This document shows, piece by piece, positions 33,611 to 55,791 of a DNA stretch of 64,000 nucleotides (positions within the stretch are counted from its first letter, which is position 1; each line of letters starts with the position of its first letter). This DNA is from Antedon mediterranea. Its lineage: Eukaryota; Echinodermata; Crinoidea; Comatulida; Antedonidae. Both the position numbers and the translations under genes were made by a program. The notes beneath the pieces are model-generated. The model worked only from the letters and a program-made list of their open reading frames with translations. It was not told the DNA's origin and made no database searches. The stretch lies in the NCBI RefSeq assembly GCF_964355755.1, contig NC_092676.1:28564288-28628287 (forward strand). The letters run 5' to 3'.

Positions 33611-36074
33611 GAATGTTCATGGTAGGCATAATTTGTTATGAAGTCGGTTGTTCTACTTAAATTTAATAATAATATTAAATTTAACAACCTATCGTATGCA
33701 GATGACATATGGTGCTTATATCACCTTCTTCATCAGGGTTGCAACATCTCATGATGATGATGATATTGTTTACAATGCTAAGAAATCATCTTGTATGATA
33801 ATCTGTCCTAAGTCACGGAGGATTCAATTGAAACCTATTATTACCATTAATGGCAAAAGCTTAGAATATGTTGACTCAACCACATATCTTGGTCATGTTA
33901 TATCCTTGGATATATGTGATGAGTTTGATATAAAGCGGCAATACAGATCTTTGTGTATCCGAGCCAACTCCTTGGTCAGAAAATTTAGTATGTGTTCTAT
34001 CAATGTGAAATGTGTTTTATTTAGAACATATTGTGTAAATTAAATATGTATTGTGCTACATTATGGTGCAACTATAATCAAGGTACCTTGCGATCTCTCC
34101 GGGTATGCTACAATAATGGTTTAAGAATGTTGTTGCACGGCCTCGACATTGCAGTGCCAGCCTCATGTTTACGGAATGTAGAATTCCCTCTTTTTATGAA
34201 TTGTTAAGAATATCAATATATGGCCTGATGTGTAGACTTAATGCAAGCAAAAATATTTTAATCTCAAACGATTATAAGCAACGTCTTAGTTAAGTCGAAG
34301 ATGCTCTCCAGATGGAATGCCATCCTGAGATGAGTAGTAGTAATTTTGTTTATTTTATTTATTTATTTCATTTATATGTAATTTACTTTCTATGGACCAG
34401 AGTTTCCGAAATAAAAGATTGAATGAATGAATGAATAACATATTTATATCCTACTGTAGGATGGTGGTGAGGAGAATATTAAGTTTCAAAGAACTTTAAT
34501 TCATGATTGTACTAGGCATAGGCTAGGCCTAGCACGAACAGTCTCCAACACATAGAGATCTCCAATCGAAAGTTCTGTCACACCATCAAACATTGTGACA
34601 ACAAAATGTGCCCATATATGGAGACGATGGCGTCATATCACTACCTAAATATTTGAGACACTTTTTTTGTCAAACTAGCTTGATAGTGTAGACACTATAT
34701 ATTTATACCGTACAGTATATGTTTTTGTTTTAAATAGATACAGATAACGACGTAACTGGGTCTCATTCAAGACTTCAACGAACCAAAGTAGAGATCAAAC
34801 GAAAATGGAAGAAGTCCACCTCCAGGCAGGTTTCACTGGATGAGGACAGGTTGCTGAAAATTACCAGAACGTTTGTGGACGAGAACACCAAAGTAGCTGC
34901 TGTGCCGCCGCCTAATACGCGGACATTTCTGTTCAGAGATAATTGGGGCAAACTAGAACCGTTTACACACAACGAAAAAGAAACGTCATTTCAAAAAAGT
35001 TCAAATCGAAATGGTATGAACAAAATAAAGAAGGTAGGTTGTTAATATTCTTGCAATGCCTGAATGCAGATTTTTAGTGTGTAGGCCTACTAGCAAAATG
35101 ATAAGATATTCCCACTATATTGACTATAAAACCTATGCAGAATATTTTTTGTATTTTGTATTAATATTTGTCCTCAGTGAGGAAATTTGGATTAGGCCCT
35201 CCACGGACCCACGGCAGCCAGCAGTGCAAAAAAAAATAAAAAATAAAATAAAAAAATAAAAAAAAAGAAGAAATAGAAAATACATCAAAATATATAATTT
35301 CATTGTTTCATTACAGGAAAGAGAATTCAAATTTCAACCACCGAATAATATACTCGATTTAACACTGTGCAATAATGAGGACATTTCTAACGATAATAAC
35401 AGTAATGAAAGAAAAGGCACACAAGGTTAGTACAAGTGGTGGTCATATATTTTAGAAGTCTTTTTTATATAGGCCTATTTTATCGTTTGATTAGTGTTGA
35501 AGTCATTGAAACCATAATTACAACTTACAATCTATTTCTAGACCGTAATGTCAGTAGTCAAACTCGCCATCAGAATGGAAATGACGTCAATGATCCAAAA
35601 AGAGCAGCAAACCACAGAACTGTTGAAGTTAACACAGAGCCAGGACTTGTGATAACAAACATTGTCCATCTAAACGCATATTACAGATGTCTTTCGTCAC
35701 TCTCCAGAACAACGCGTTACAAGAAACGCTATGACAACGCGATTCATAGCGTAAGAAAGGAAAGTAAAAGTTTTCGTACAAAGTCTCCTTACTGGAACTG
35801 GATAAGACATGCTTTGGAAGATACAAAAGCAGACAAGCAGTTTATATGCCAACTGTTGCAATCTGTTAAAGATGGTGACGTTCGACTATCATCTAATTCT
35901 AAATTCCCGGATGTTCGAAAGACAAAATGCGTTTCTAAATTCCAATCGAAACGCGTTTGCTACAATCTCCACGACAACATAGAGTTGATGTCAGTTGATG
36001 ATATCCTAGACGCAGAAAGAAGTTGTAAAAGAAAAATTGCCGAACCTGTGCGACCACGTGACACTTCTAAATGA
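33611..36074 (+). CDS. Unrecognised basic protein, 4-exon model
   Basis: I do not recognise this protein. Three exons are well supported by phase and splice sites: 34738-35033, 35317-35425 and 35542-36074 (TGA). A short first exon, 33611-33623, encodes MNVH plus one base; its donor is gtaggc and it joins in phase, but this start is tentative. The total is about 316 aa. The product is basic and hydrophilic, with no signal peptide or membrane segment. Visible blocks are VPPPNTRTFLFRDNWGKLEP in the first half, and SPYWNWIRHALEDTKADKQF with CQLLQSVKDGDVRLSSN in the second. The dense Lys/Arg suggests nucleic-acid or nuclear association (inference). A poly(A) signal AATAAA is at 36168. The first intron contains a dead retrotransposon, and the promoter is shared with KRR1. 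Confidence 0.6.
33640..34437 (+). mobile_element. Dead non-LTR retrotransposon, 3' end of reverse transcriptase
   Basis: The reverse transcriptase catalytic block SYADDIWCL is at 33692-33718. A different frame (33760 on) encodes KKSSCMIICPKSRRIQ, YVDSTTYLGHVIS and IKRQYRSLCIRANSLVRKF, the usual region after YADD in CR1/RTE-like elements. The reading frame shifts between the two parts and later stops interrupt it. The copy ends in aataaaagattgaatgaatg plus more tgaa repeats, a typical microsatellite 3' end. It is 5'-truncated and inside the first intron of the unnamed gene. Confidence 0.8.
34568..34696. mobile_element. Palindromic MITE, family 1, diverged copy
   Basis: Contains aaagttctgtcacaccatc, gtgcccatatatgg, gcgtcatatcact, caaactagcttgatagtg and tagacact in family order. 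It lies between the dead retrotransposon and exon 2 of the unnamed gene. Confidence 0.75.
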
Positions 36075-36167
36075 CGCGCTGCTTCTTTATTTTTAGACAA
36101 ATTGAATAAGATTCTAATATAACAGTAGGCCTATTATTAGCTGAGTAGTGATATGAAGAAACTTTGA

Positions 36168-36173
36168 AATAAA
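36168..36173 (+). terminator. Poly(A) signal of the unnamed basic protein gene
   Basis: AATAAA 94 bp after the TGA stop. Between here and 36626 I see only AT-rich intergenic sequence. Confidence 0.6.
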
Positions 36174-36626
36174 GCCTGTATTAATTTTGATACATCTATC
36201 TCTTTGTTGGTGTATCAAATCGTTGTCGTATTACTATTAATTAGTGCACTTTAACGAACAAGATGAGTAACCTTTCCCAGACATCCTGACAACGTTGTCC
36301 GGTGATTTTATAAAAATTTAAACACGACCAATCTTTTCAATATTTAAATACATATTGTTTTTTTCATGTGGGAATAGTGAAATTAAGTTAATTTCACTCT
36401 TCATGATACCCGGCACTTTAAAGCCTCTCTTAACAATACAGTATTATCATTTTGTAAACGGTTAATGAACCGGAACAAATATGCACTAAAGGTTACGTAT
36501 CAACCAGGAAATAATAATACGACGAGATATATGCATGTTGTATAGCATCGGTGAGTCTAATGTGTTTATGCTAGTCTAGTTATCTTACTACAGAGTAGGC
36601 CTATACTACGAGAGATAACTACCACC

Positions 36627-39404
36627 ATGTTCAGGAAGACTGAACAGTTGGAAAGAGATCTCCAGCAGGCCTTTAAAGAAGGAAAGGAAGCAGGATTAGG
36701 AGCTGTAGAGATTCAGAGATGTGTACAATCTGTATTTGGTCGTCGTAGGCCTAGAAGGAAGTCGACATCGGCAATTCTGAAATGGTGTTTACTTGCTTCT
36801 ATTATCATGCTGGGTTTAGTTATGTTATTGTGTTTATATTGTGGACCAGTTAAAATGTATCTCAAAAGACACATGCAGTATTTTGCATACTTAATAAACA
36901 GATGTATCAGATTTATGTCTCTCCCACTTTTAAAACAGTTAGGACCAGGTAAGTAACAAGAGTAAGTAAGTGGTAATAATAGTAGTTCATTTTTATATAG
37001 CGCATAAGCAAGCTCTCAATGCGCTGCACATTATTAATACTGTACCCCGGTCATTTTTTTGTAATCAAACACGTATGGAAACATACTCGACTTCAATAAT
37101 ATTAATGCAGCTAGTGATCAACGCAAATAAGTTGTGTCCCATTTTATACACCAAAGGTGGAGAGAGACAAATGTAAGTAACACACGTCGGCTGTGGTGAA
37201 CTACGGGTACAATAACTGACAGTTTAACTCATATCAATAGTGAGACTAATCGTTTTTTTATGATTATTAATATTAAAGGTTTTTATAAATCCGACTGTCT
37301 GATAAGAAATCCGTGGTTCGTGCAAGGGGATGACATCTTCATTGATTGTCGCGGCTGTTCTGACGTAATTGCAATCAAAAGTTTTCAAAGGTTACATGAT
37401 TTTACAGAAAGGTTCTTTTATGGTGGAACTCCAATAATAGTCAAAGTAAGTCAGCTTTTATTAATCATTCGATAGCTTACGCTTGGTTTCCACTAGGACG
37501 CAACGCAAAGGCGTACGCACAATGCAAGCGAGTTGACCAATCACAAGCGACAGTTCGGATAACCTATCGCCTGTGATTGGTTAAATTGCGTACGTTGCGT
37601 TTACGTCGCTGCGTTACGCGTACGTCCTAATGGAAACCCAGCTTTATATCTTATTATCGTCATCATTGTCAGAATCGCAAATTGCCGATTTTGTATGTGA
37701 ATATCTTTTTTCTAGGATACTGACGTAAGCAATGTTACTTTTGATGATATAAAAACCCGATTTCATAAAGTATTTGGTAGGAAAGAAAAACATGCAGGAG
37801 ACGTTCTGAGTAAAGATGATAGATGGAATACCATCAACGAAGTATTTGCAACTGAAGTGAGCAGTAAAGAGTTGTCGGGTTGCAACATTCAGTGGTAGGT
37901 CTATAAGAGATTTGTTTGTTTGAAGTCGGGGAGAGGGTTACCAAAATACTCATTTCGTACGATAATAGACTACCAAGTCTGTAGTTATTTCAAAGTTTTT
38001 CGATCTTTCAAGCTCAAGTGTACACATATGAAACGCCATATGTGCCAACATATTTATCTTTTAACTATATTAAGTCTATATTAACTCCGTCTGGAAACCA
38101 GACTAGATATGAAAAAGAAGAAAAGTTGTGTCTTACGTCCATTTTTGCCATCACACCTCAGTACTCTTATTTATTGTTATTCTTTCAGGCATATTGACGA
38201 ATTACGCGGCCATAACTTTATACGCAATATCACACCTGTCCCGTATTTCTTTCCTATAGAGGAAAGTAATTCAATCGTGAGAGTGTTGCTTATTGACTCA
38301 TCCGAACATGTTTACAAATTGGTAATTATGAGGAATGAGGTTATCATTGTTATGTAAGACTTGTAATATAGTATCGTTACCTTTTAATAATCAACATCCC
38401 ATCAGCACTACTTTTAATTCAAATCTCGCTTGTTTACTTTACTTTCTCGCAGCCTACTTTACCATTTGACAATGTCTGGCTAAGTCAAGTCCAGGGATCG
38501 AGAAAAATTATCCTCCATCCTAAAGACGCATGTGCACGACAGTGCAAAGTTGTGCAAACAAAAATTGACAGAAGAGAAACATGTAAGTAATAATGTCTGT
38601 CATTCTAAAACTTGGTTCCCATTAGAACGTAACGCAATGACGTATACGTAACGCAAGCAAGTTTACCAATCACACGCGACAGTTCGAATAATCCCTCGCC
38701 TTTGATTGGTAAAATAACTTTGCGTTGCTTTACGTCGTTGCGTTGCATTCTAAAGCTTGGTTCCCACTAGCGATGCAACGCAAGGACGTAACACAACGCA
38801 AGTGAATTGACCAATCACAAGCGATGGCTTATTCGCTTGTGATTGCTAAAGCGTGGTTCCCACTAGCGACGCAACACAAGGACGTAACGCAACGCAAGTG
38901 AATTGACCAATCACAAGCGATGGCTTATTCGCTTGCGATTGCTAACCGTCTATAACTTCGCTTGTCATTGGTTAAAACGCTTGCGTTGCGTTTACGTCCT
39001 TGCGTTACGTTCTAGTGGAAACCAAGCTTAACTGTCTATAACTTCGCTTGTCATTGGTTAAAACGCTTGCGTTGCGTTTACGTCCTTGCGTTACGTTCTA
39101 GTGGGAACCAAGCTTAAGTGTGAATCAAGCAGGACCATCAAAGTATATTGATCTAAACGAGAAAACTCAACAGTTCTTTTCAGACATAATATAATCCTAC
39201 GTGGTGTACCGCACACGTTATATCAACATATTGAATTGTTATAGATCAGGAAATTATCAGCAGATTACATTCAATAGTATGAATTTTTTTAGATTAAATG
39301 ATTACTTTATTACAGTATATTTCAATGCAGCATATTGGATGGCTTTCTCGCATAATGTTAATGGGGACAGACTCAGTATAAGTGTTGCAGGATCGGTAAT
39401 ATGA
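36627..39404 (+). CDS. C6orf89-like: C6orf89 (bombesin receptor-activated protein)-like membrane protein
   Basis: Six exons join in phase: 36627-36948, 37279-37445, 37716-37894, 38189-38321, 38453-38582 and 39316-39404. They encode 339 aa, near the vertebrate length of about 350. The start has a strong context (accaccATGT). Residues 1-50 are charged and cytosolic. A single hydrophobic segment (about 51-71, CLLASIIMLGLVMLLCLYC) makes it a type II Golgi/ER membrane protein. Family-like blocks are IRFMSLPLLKQLG, a CxxC-type DCRGCSD, the DACARQCKVV segment (matching the vertebrate RRHCQSV) and the terminal YFNAAYWMAFSHN. In vertebrates the protein is linked to stress response in epithelia; its biochemical activity is uncertain. 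The product is diverged, so orthology rests on block order and the membrane layout. Intron 5 is almost wholly a compound palindromic element. Confidence 0.75.
37000..37060. repeat. Dispersed AGCGC...GCGCTGCACA-type repeat
   Basis: The words tatatagcgcataagcaagc and tctcaatgcgctgcacatta form an imperfect inverted pair (agcgca / tgcgct), as in a common class of animal interspersed repeats. It lies in intron 1 of the C6orf89-like gene. Confidence 0.45.
37478..37647. mobile_element. Palindromic MITE, family 2, complete copy
   Basis: Inverted ends gcttggtttccactagga and tcctaatggaaacccagc enclose acgcaacgcaaaggcgtacg and ccaatcacaagcgacag, mirrored by cgcctgtgattggtt and tgcgtttacgtcgctgcg. The whole can fold into one long hairpin. 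It is in intron 2 of the C6orf89-like gene. Confidence 0.85.
38607..39116. mobile_element. Compound array of family 2 MITEs
   Basis: At least three nested or tandem copies. ttggttcccactagcgacgc and acgcaacgcaag-type arms recur in direct and inverted orientation at about 38612, 38756, 38850, 38958 and 39030, each paired with ccaatcacaagcgatgg or its mirror gcttgtcattggtt. They fill most of intron 5 of the C6orf89-like gene. Confidence 0.85.
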
Positions 39405-39678
39405 TGGGGCCAGGAATTATGCAATTTTTTAGTTTTTAGCACGCAGCTAGCAATATGGAACACCCACAAGATTGTCCACTCTTCACAGAATTAATATATA
39501 ATATATTTTTTTCTTTCCATTTAATACTGTTATAATGAATACATTTAGGCATACGAATTTATACGAATATCAATTATGTTGTATTTTATTCACAATTGAA
39601 GTTCATTATCAATTAAATATAATATTTGTTACCGTCATACATTGTATTTTTACTAAAAACATCTAAATATAATATGTC

Positions 39679-41713
<2,035 letters not shown>

Positions 41714-41879
41714 AGTATAGTTTGGCTGGCAGCAGTCGGTCTTGGAACAATGATTTATATGCCTTATATATTCGTAAGCATAGAGTTTATGGTGGCTCTG
41801 GTGCCCGCACATTTAGGTCGTAGGCCTAAATGTATATGGCCCCTATATCTACGAAATTAATTTTAATTGACGCTGACGC

Positions 41880-42185
41880 AAGAACATATGCGAATGATGA
41901 TTCGGTAAATAAACGCTTAATATTTATTGTGGACAATTTAATTTAACATATAAGCCCAGGCCTAGCCAGTGAAGAGTTTTAATGGAAACACACCCTTCAT
42001 GAAAACAAAGAATTGGCCGTAGGCCTACTATATTTTAATTGACACTGGGGATATTATGCGAATAATGATAACGGTAAATAAACGCTGAATATTTAGTATA
42101 TACAATTTAATTTAACATATAGGCCCAGGCCTACCCTGTGAAGAGTTTTCATGGAAACACACTCTTCATAAAAATAAAGCATTGG
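41880..42185. repeat. Two-copy ~170-bp tandem duplication
   Basis: Blocks gcgaatgatgattcggtaaa / gcgaataatgataacggtaaa, acaatttaatttaacatata and gtgaagagtttt-atggaaacacac-cttcat occur twice in the same order. They lie upstream of SULT copy A. Confidence 0.8.
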
Positions 42186-42501
42186 CCATATTGTATACCA
42201 TTGGTATAATTTTTGTTTTTTCCAGTATTAAAAAAAAAACACGAATTGGAACATTCTACCGAGTGTATCCGATATTAACCGAGTGAAAAATAATTCTCGC
42301 GGATCAGTATGATGTCACGAGGAATTGTTTACAATTCATAATAATATAATTGAATTCAATTGTAACTCAATTCATCTTATATCATCACAACGTTATGCAA
42401 GTATAAATCAATTCTTTGGCAAGATTAAACCCGATTTCTAATTTCAATTAAACTCTATTATTTTACAGTTTAAGCCTATACCAAATATTTGTTTTTATAT
42501 T

Positions 42502-44601
42502 TCATATTTCAAATATAATCCGTTTTGCTAGCGCTGTTCCTCCTTCCATTCTATGGTTGTAAATTGCGTCAAAACGCCCATTTTGAGCGACAGTAAAACG
42601 AGTCTTCCAATCTCCAACGATACCTATAATAAATAAAGCATATAATTGTTAATAAGTATGTTTCATTAAACTGAAAACATCTATTTCTAATCGCCTCACC
42701 GTTGCCTTAACAACTTGACTATGAAGCCGCTTTTCTTGTCACACCTGTTTCTGTAAATACTCTACGCCTGCACAAAGTGGACAGGAATTATTTGCATATT
42801 TTCAATATGTTTTACCGATACTTCTATAGGTTTTTCAATCTGAAGTTCAAATTCCAAATAAATATGTAGTGTCAAATGTTCTGTATTTACTTATAAGAAA
42901 ATCATCCAAGCAAAATGCATTCTAGTGAGTTAATACAAGCATTGCACTATAACATTAGCCATAAGCATGGTACGCTAAAAAGCGTATATGAAAATGAGTT
43001 TCTATCTCTTATCTATCTTATTTGGTTTCTCGGTTTGTACTGTAATTTGCCGTTTAATTAAAAATAAAAGAATACAAGTACCTTTCCGAAACAAGGTATA
43101 TTTCCGTTTGCCTATATCCTCTTTTTCTTGAAAAAACGATACAAGATTACTCGCTTTCATGTTAGAAAATGTTGTATTTTCCACAACTTTGTCCACTTGT
43201 TCCTCTGACAATGGACGAGACAGAAAATCACAGATTCGAATAACACATCCTTTGTGATCCTATAAGAATAGCAAACAAGGTCGGATTTAAAATTCTGGAT
43301 TATGGTTTGACAAAATGTAAAAACAATGTAAATTTTCTAGATGAAAAAAATATATATGTAAATGAAGAACAATTTATCATTTAATGTACCAAAAATCTAT
43401 ACAGTGGAATCATTGTTGCATAGGCCTATAGTTTACACGACTTGACTCAAATAACAAAACTCACAATTTTCATTTCTTCGTAAGTTAAGAACAAAAAATT
43501 CTTTTTATTTCGATGATTTTCATAGTACGGCAGATTGAAATCAAACCAATTTCCATACAACACTGAAAATAAATAAAAGATATTATTTGTCAAAATTCAT
43601 ACAACCACGGAACATGGATCTTAATGTTCCTAATCTTGACACACGCTGCGATATACTACCTTGTACATGATTATTGTAATACACGCAATAGAGCTCGTAT
43701 TAACTATTACATTTAGGCTCCATTTTATATTTTAAAAAAACACACCATGCAGATAAAGCTTAAACTCCAGTTCTACATGTTGAACTAAAACTTACTATCA
43801 GCCTTCAGAGATGCTTCAAAACAGCTATCCCACTCCTCATACTCCTCCAGATACTGGTATTCTTTCAGAAAATTCCAGTAAGAAACAAGATTGTCCTTAG
43901 GATTTCGTATCATAAACACCACCTATTCAAATAATTTGGATATTTGTAATTAAGCCATAATAATGTAGAGGTTAATAACAGATTGTAGGTTAGGGGAGGG
44001 AACACTGGTACAAACCAATTCGATGGAAAAATGTCCTCGATAGCGACTGGGAACATAAGATCGTTTAGAGAAAACTCAAAACAAACTTACCTTTCCTTTT
44101 CCTTCAAATATCTGTTTTGGTAGTACGTCAACTCGAGCGTGTGTCATCATAACTCTTGGTTTTTCTGTCAAAAAACTGTTTAATTTCTTGTAATTATCAC
44201 TGAATTCGATAGGTCCAGGGGGGTTGCTTCGATAATTTTCGTTCACCTTATCTTTGTTTCCTTCACACACAATATTTCCTACTATTTCTAGCGTCCAGTG
44301 AGTGCCTAAATGAAATCAAAGCAACAAATAACTTAAGTCTGTTTTACAAATAATCGTTTACACAATGTTGTGTCTTGCGGATCGTTTCGGGTTTTAATAC
44401 CGGTAACTAAATAACTAAATTTAATCAATTAGATAAAGAAAAGAAAAACTCACCAGATTTGGGATATGAAAGTACAAAAATATCATCCTCTCTTACTTCG
44501 AAATTGTGTATATTATCAGGTGTGTCATCATGCACAAGTGGCGGCCATTTAAAGCCATTTATAACATTTACACCTTGGAAATCAGTGAGTTTGTCTGTCA
44601 T
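42502..44601 (-). CDS. Cytosolic sulfotransferase (SULT1-like), copy B
   Basis: Six exons: 44601-44454, 44305-44091, 43922-43796, 43562-43465, 43259-43082 and 42623-42502; 295 aa with all phases matching copy A. Motifs are SYPKSGTHW, the catalytic His in [11 protein letters not shown] (Arg where the others have Pro or Ala), [13 protein letters not shown] and [12 protein letters not shown]. Exon 5 is the longest in the array: it has five codons more than copy A between [12 protein letters not shown] and the RKG motif, a region near the active-site lid that usually varies with substrate. Exon 6 has one extra codon (EGGTAL). No break seen. Confidence 0.92.
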
Positions 44602-44884
44602 GATGCGACGTGGTTATCAACATTGCGCTTCAAAATATGAATACAAAATGTATTCCGATCTAGTCTTTCTATAAAGTAAGGCAATCTACATAAACACAAA
44701 ACCTGCCCACTTTATTATTCATGATATTCATGACCTTCACGAAATATTCACACAAAATAAACCGTGCCGATCAAACGTTATAATCTCTTAATATTATATG
44801 ATCTAAAATAATTGATTTCAATGCAGATTATTAGATCTTCCTCATAAAATGTTAATAAGGAAATATTTAGTTAACGTGTCGCCT

Positions 44885-45280
44885 GGGAAGGGGAGATGTA
44901 GGGGAGGGGGAGATGTAGGGGAGGGAGATGTAGGGGGGGAGATGTAGGGTAGGGGAGATGTAGGGGAGGGTAGGGGAGATGAAGGGGAGGGGGAGATGAA
45001 GGGGAGGGGAGATAAAGGGGAGGGGGAAGATAAAGGGGAGGGGAGATAAAGGGGAGGGGGAGATAAAGGGGAGGGGAGATGTAGGGGAGGGGAGGGGAGA
45101 TGAAGGGGAGGGGAGATGAAGGGGAGGGGGAGATGAAGGGGAGGGGGAGGGGAGGGGAGGGGGAAGATAAAGGGGAGGGGAGATAAAGGGGAGGGGGAGA
45201 TAAAGGGGAGTGAAGATGAAGGGGAGGGGGGAGATGAAGTGGAGGGGAGCTAAAGAGGAGGGGAGATGAAGGGGAATGGG
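44885..45280. repeat. ~400-bp polypurine GGGGAGATGAAGG tract
   Basis: The + strand is almost pure G and A, in units of ggggagatgaaggggaggg or ggggagataaaggggaggg, 13-20 bp long, with rare t. The minus strand is C/T-rich and gives a false 158-aa Pro/Ser/Leu frame. Such tracts can form triplex DNA or G-quadruplexes. It sits between SULT copies B and C. Confidence 0.9.
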
Positions 45281-45532
45281 ATAAACCTGGAATAGACCTG
45301 GTAACTAAGCTTATGACAGAGATCCAGAGACAAGGGAGGAAGGACAAGATAATGCAAGATTTATGTCAAATGGTGCATTTTATCCATAAACACATAATTT
45401 AAATTGAAATTAATATAACTCAATTCATCTGATATGATCACAATATTACGCCTTTTAAACTATTGAATTATTTTAATTAAACTATTATTTCTAATATATA
45501 AGCCTATAAAATAGTTTTTTTAAATGATGATT

Positions 45533-48075
<2,543 letters not shown>

Positions 48076-48529
48076 GATACGACGTGGTCTGTATTTCAAG
48101 TTAGAACGTACGCTTTTAGCCTATAGTCTAAATCATACGAAATCTACATAACACAAAACGTGTACCCATTTTAATTCAATGTCATTAAATATTGGCTGAA
48201 GAACAACACGAATGATATATCTTAATAGTTTATTCTCTTACATATAAAATTTAATTATATTATTTTATTGTTGTATATTTCAATGCATCATATTGGATAG
48301 CTTCCACACCAAACGTAGGATAGAGATCCAAACGAGGTGAAGGAATATAAAAAGGTAAAGAAACAAGATTCAGGTCAAACGGTGAATTTTATTCATGAAT
48401 GATTTCAAGTGATATGAATACAACACAATTCATCATAATACAAAGTTACATAATTAATTTTTTAAATTAAAACTCTATTATTTCTAAATTTAAGACTTGT
48501 ATTATGAAATAGTTTTTTAAATGCTGATT

Positions 48530-54368
<5,839 letters not shown>

Positions 54369-55791
54369 GCTGCGACGTGGTTCGAATAGAAATTACAATT
54401 TATACTTTGGTACATGTATATAGCCTTGGCACACATAGGTCAAAATCATGCCAGTCTACAAAAACGATATTGGCAAGTTGTAGGAAATGTTAGTTCACGT
54501 TCAAACACAGATATCAATAACAATGAAAGGTCACGGCAAAGTCGTTCACGTTTGATTTTGCATATCTTTTGTTTGAACAAAGTGCTTCATCAAATTTATT
54601 TCCTTAAGTTTGCTTTTGAGCTATAATAGCGGCCGTTTAGTACCTCTAACTGAGACATTTTTTTAATTTGCCTGTAGATAATTATAGAAGCTTGGTTTCC
54701 GATATGACGCAGTTGAAAGACGTACGCGCAACGCAAATAATTGGCCAATCACAAACAAGTATGGATGATCCGTCGTTTGTGATTGAAATAAGGATATACT
54801 CGTATCTTTTACGTCCTTGCATTAGGTTAGTAATTATCAGATGGGCAACTAAACGCTAAATTTATAATGTTATGTCATGTTTAATGGTCCATAAAACCAA
54901 ACAATCTAAAACACTAATTGCAACTTGAAATGCAACAGTTTTATGTTTTAGTGTATGTTGAGTTGACTGCATTTCTTTTATAAGTGAATCCTGCTTTGTT
55001 TGTGAATTGTTCAGGTGGATGATTATATTTTATTATCGACAATTTAATTTATATAAATACCATAATATTACAAGGTCAACTACCGGATGCATGCGTGTGT
55101 TTGTTTTAATGTTCTTCGGAGTTTGTTAACAAACAGAGCACACGTACTATGTTCCTATATGTTGTGAATTGTTTACCCTTTATGTATCAATATAATTACG
55201 TTAATAATGTGAAATTTCTTCTGGATATAGTGTATAGTAATAATTAATTGTTCATAAATATGTAAACCATCAAACTTAAAGTACTTTCAAGAGAATTGTT
55301 GAGCTGATCAGACTTCGTCATAAGTTGACACTGTTGAGCGTTGTTCGACTGGTCTCCAACACAGCCACTCAGAGGTGTCAGAGTCGATATTTAAAACTAG
55401 GCGAACATAGTGAAACCCACTGACTGTATACTTTTACAACGATATGTAATTTTGTAAGCACTTTTTTTTTCGGTGTTTAACATTGTTGGCATATATAATA
55501 GCTTCTAGGTATTTAAACATCTCTAAATGTTTATCTATTTTTATGTTTAATTGTATTTAGTGTTCTGTTATTCTTTTACAGTAAATGAATACAAAGAATA
55601 ATAAAATAGCATAATGTAGCGTAATTGTTTATTATTATTGCCGTAATCGTATATTTCTGACAGAAAATCATCAGAGCTTGGATAACAGTTCAACGTATTT
55701 TTTTCACTGTATCAATGGTTCCAATTTTCGTTTCTTTTCTGCTAGCTGTGTATAATTTTTGGTAAAGAGAATATAGCAATAAATATCTGTT
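54369..55791. other. Intergenic DNA between SULT copies D and E
   Basis: Contains a family 2 MITE (54688-54830). Otherwise AT-rich with no gene seen. Confidence 0.5.
54688..54830. mobile_element. Family 2 MITE, diverged copy
   Basis: gaagcttggtttccgatatg, acgtacgcgcaacgcaaat, ggccaatcacaaac, mirrored by gtttgtgattga and tttacgtccttgcatta. The right terminus is incomplete. Confidence 0.7.

Noticed and set aside
44871-45347. 158-aa Pro/Ser/Leu-rich frame on the minus strand
   Set aside because: It is the complement of the polypurine tract and has no gene structure.
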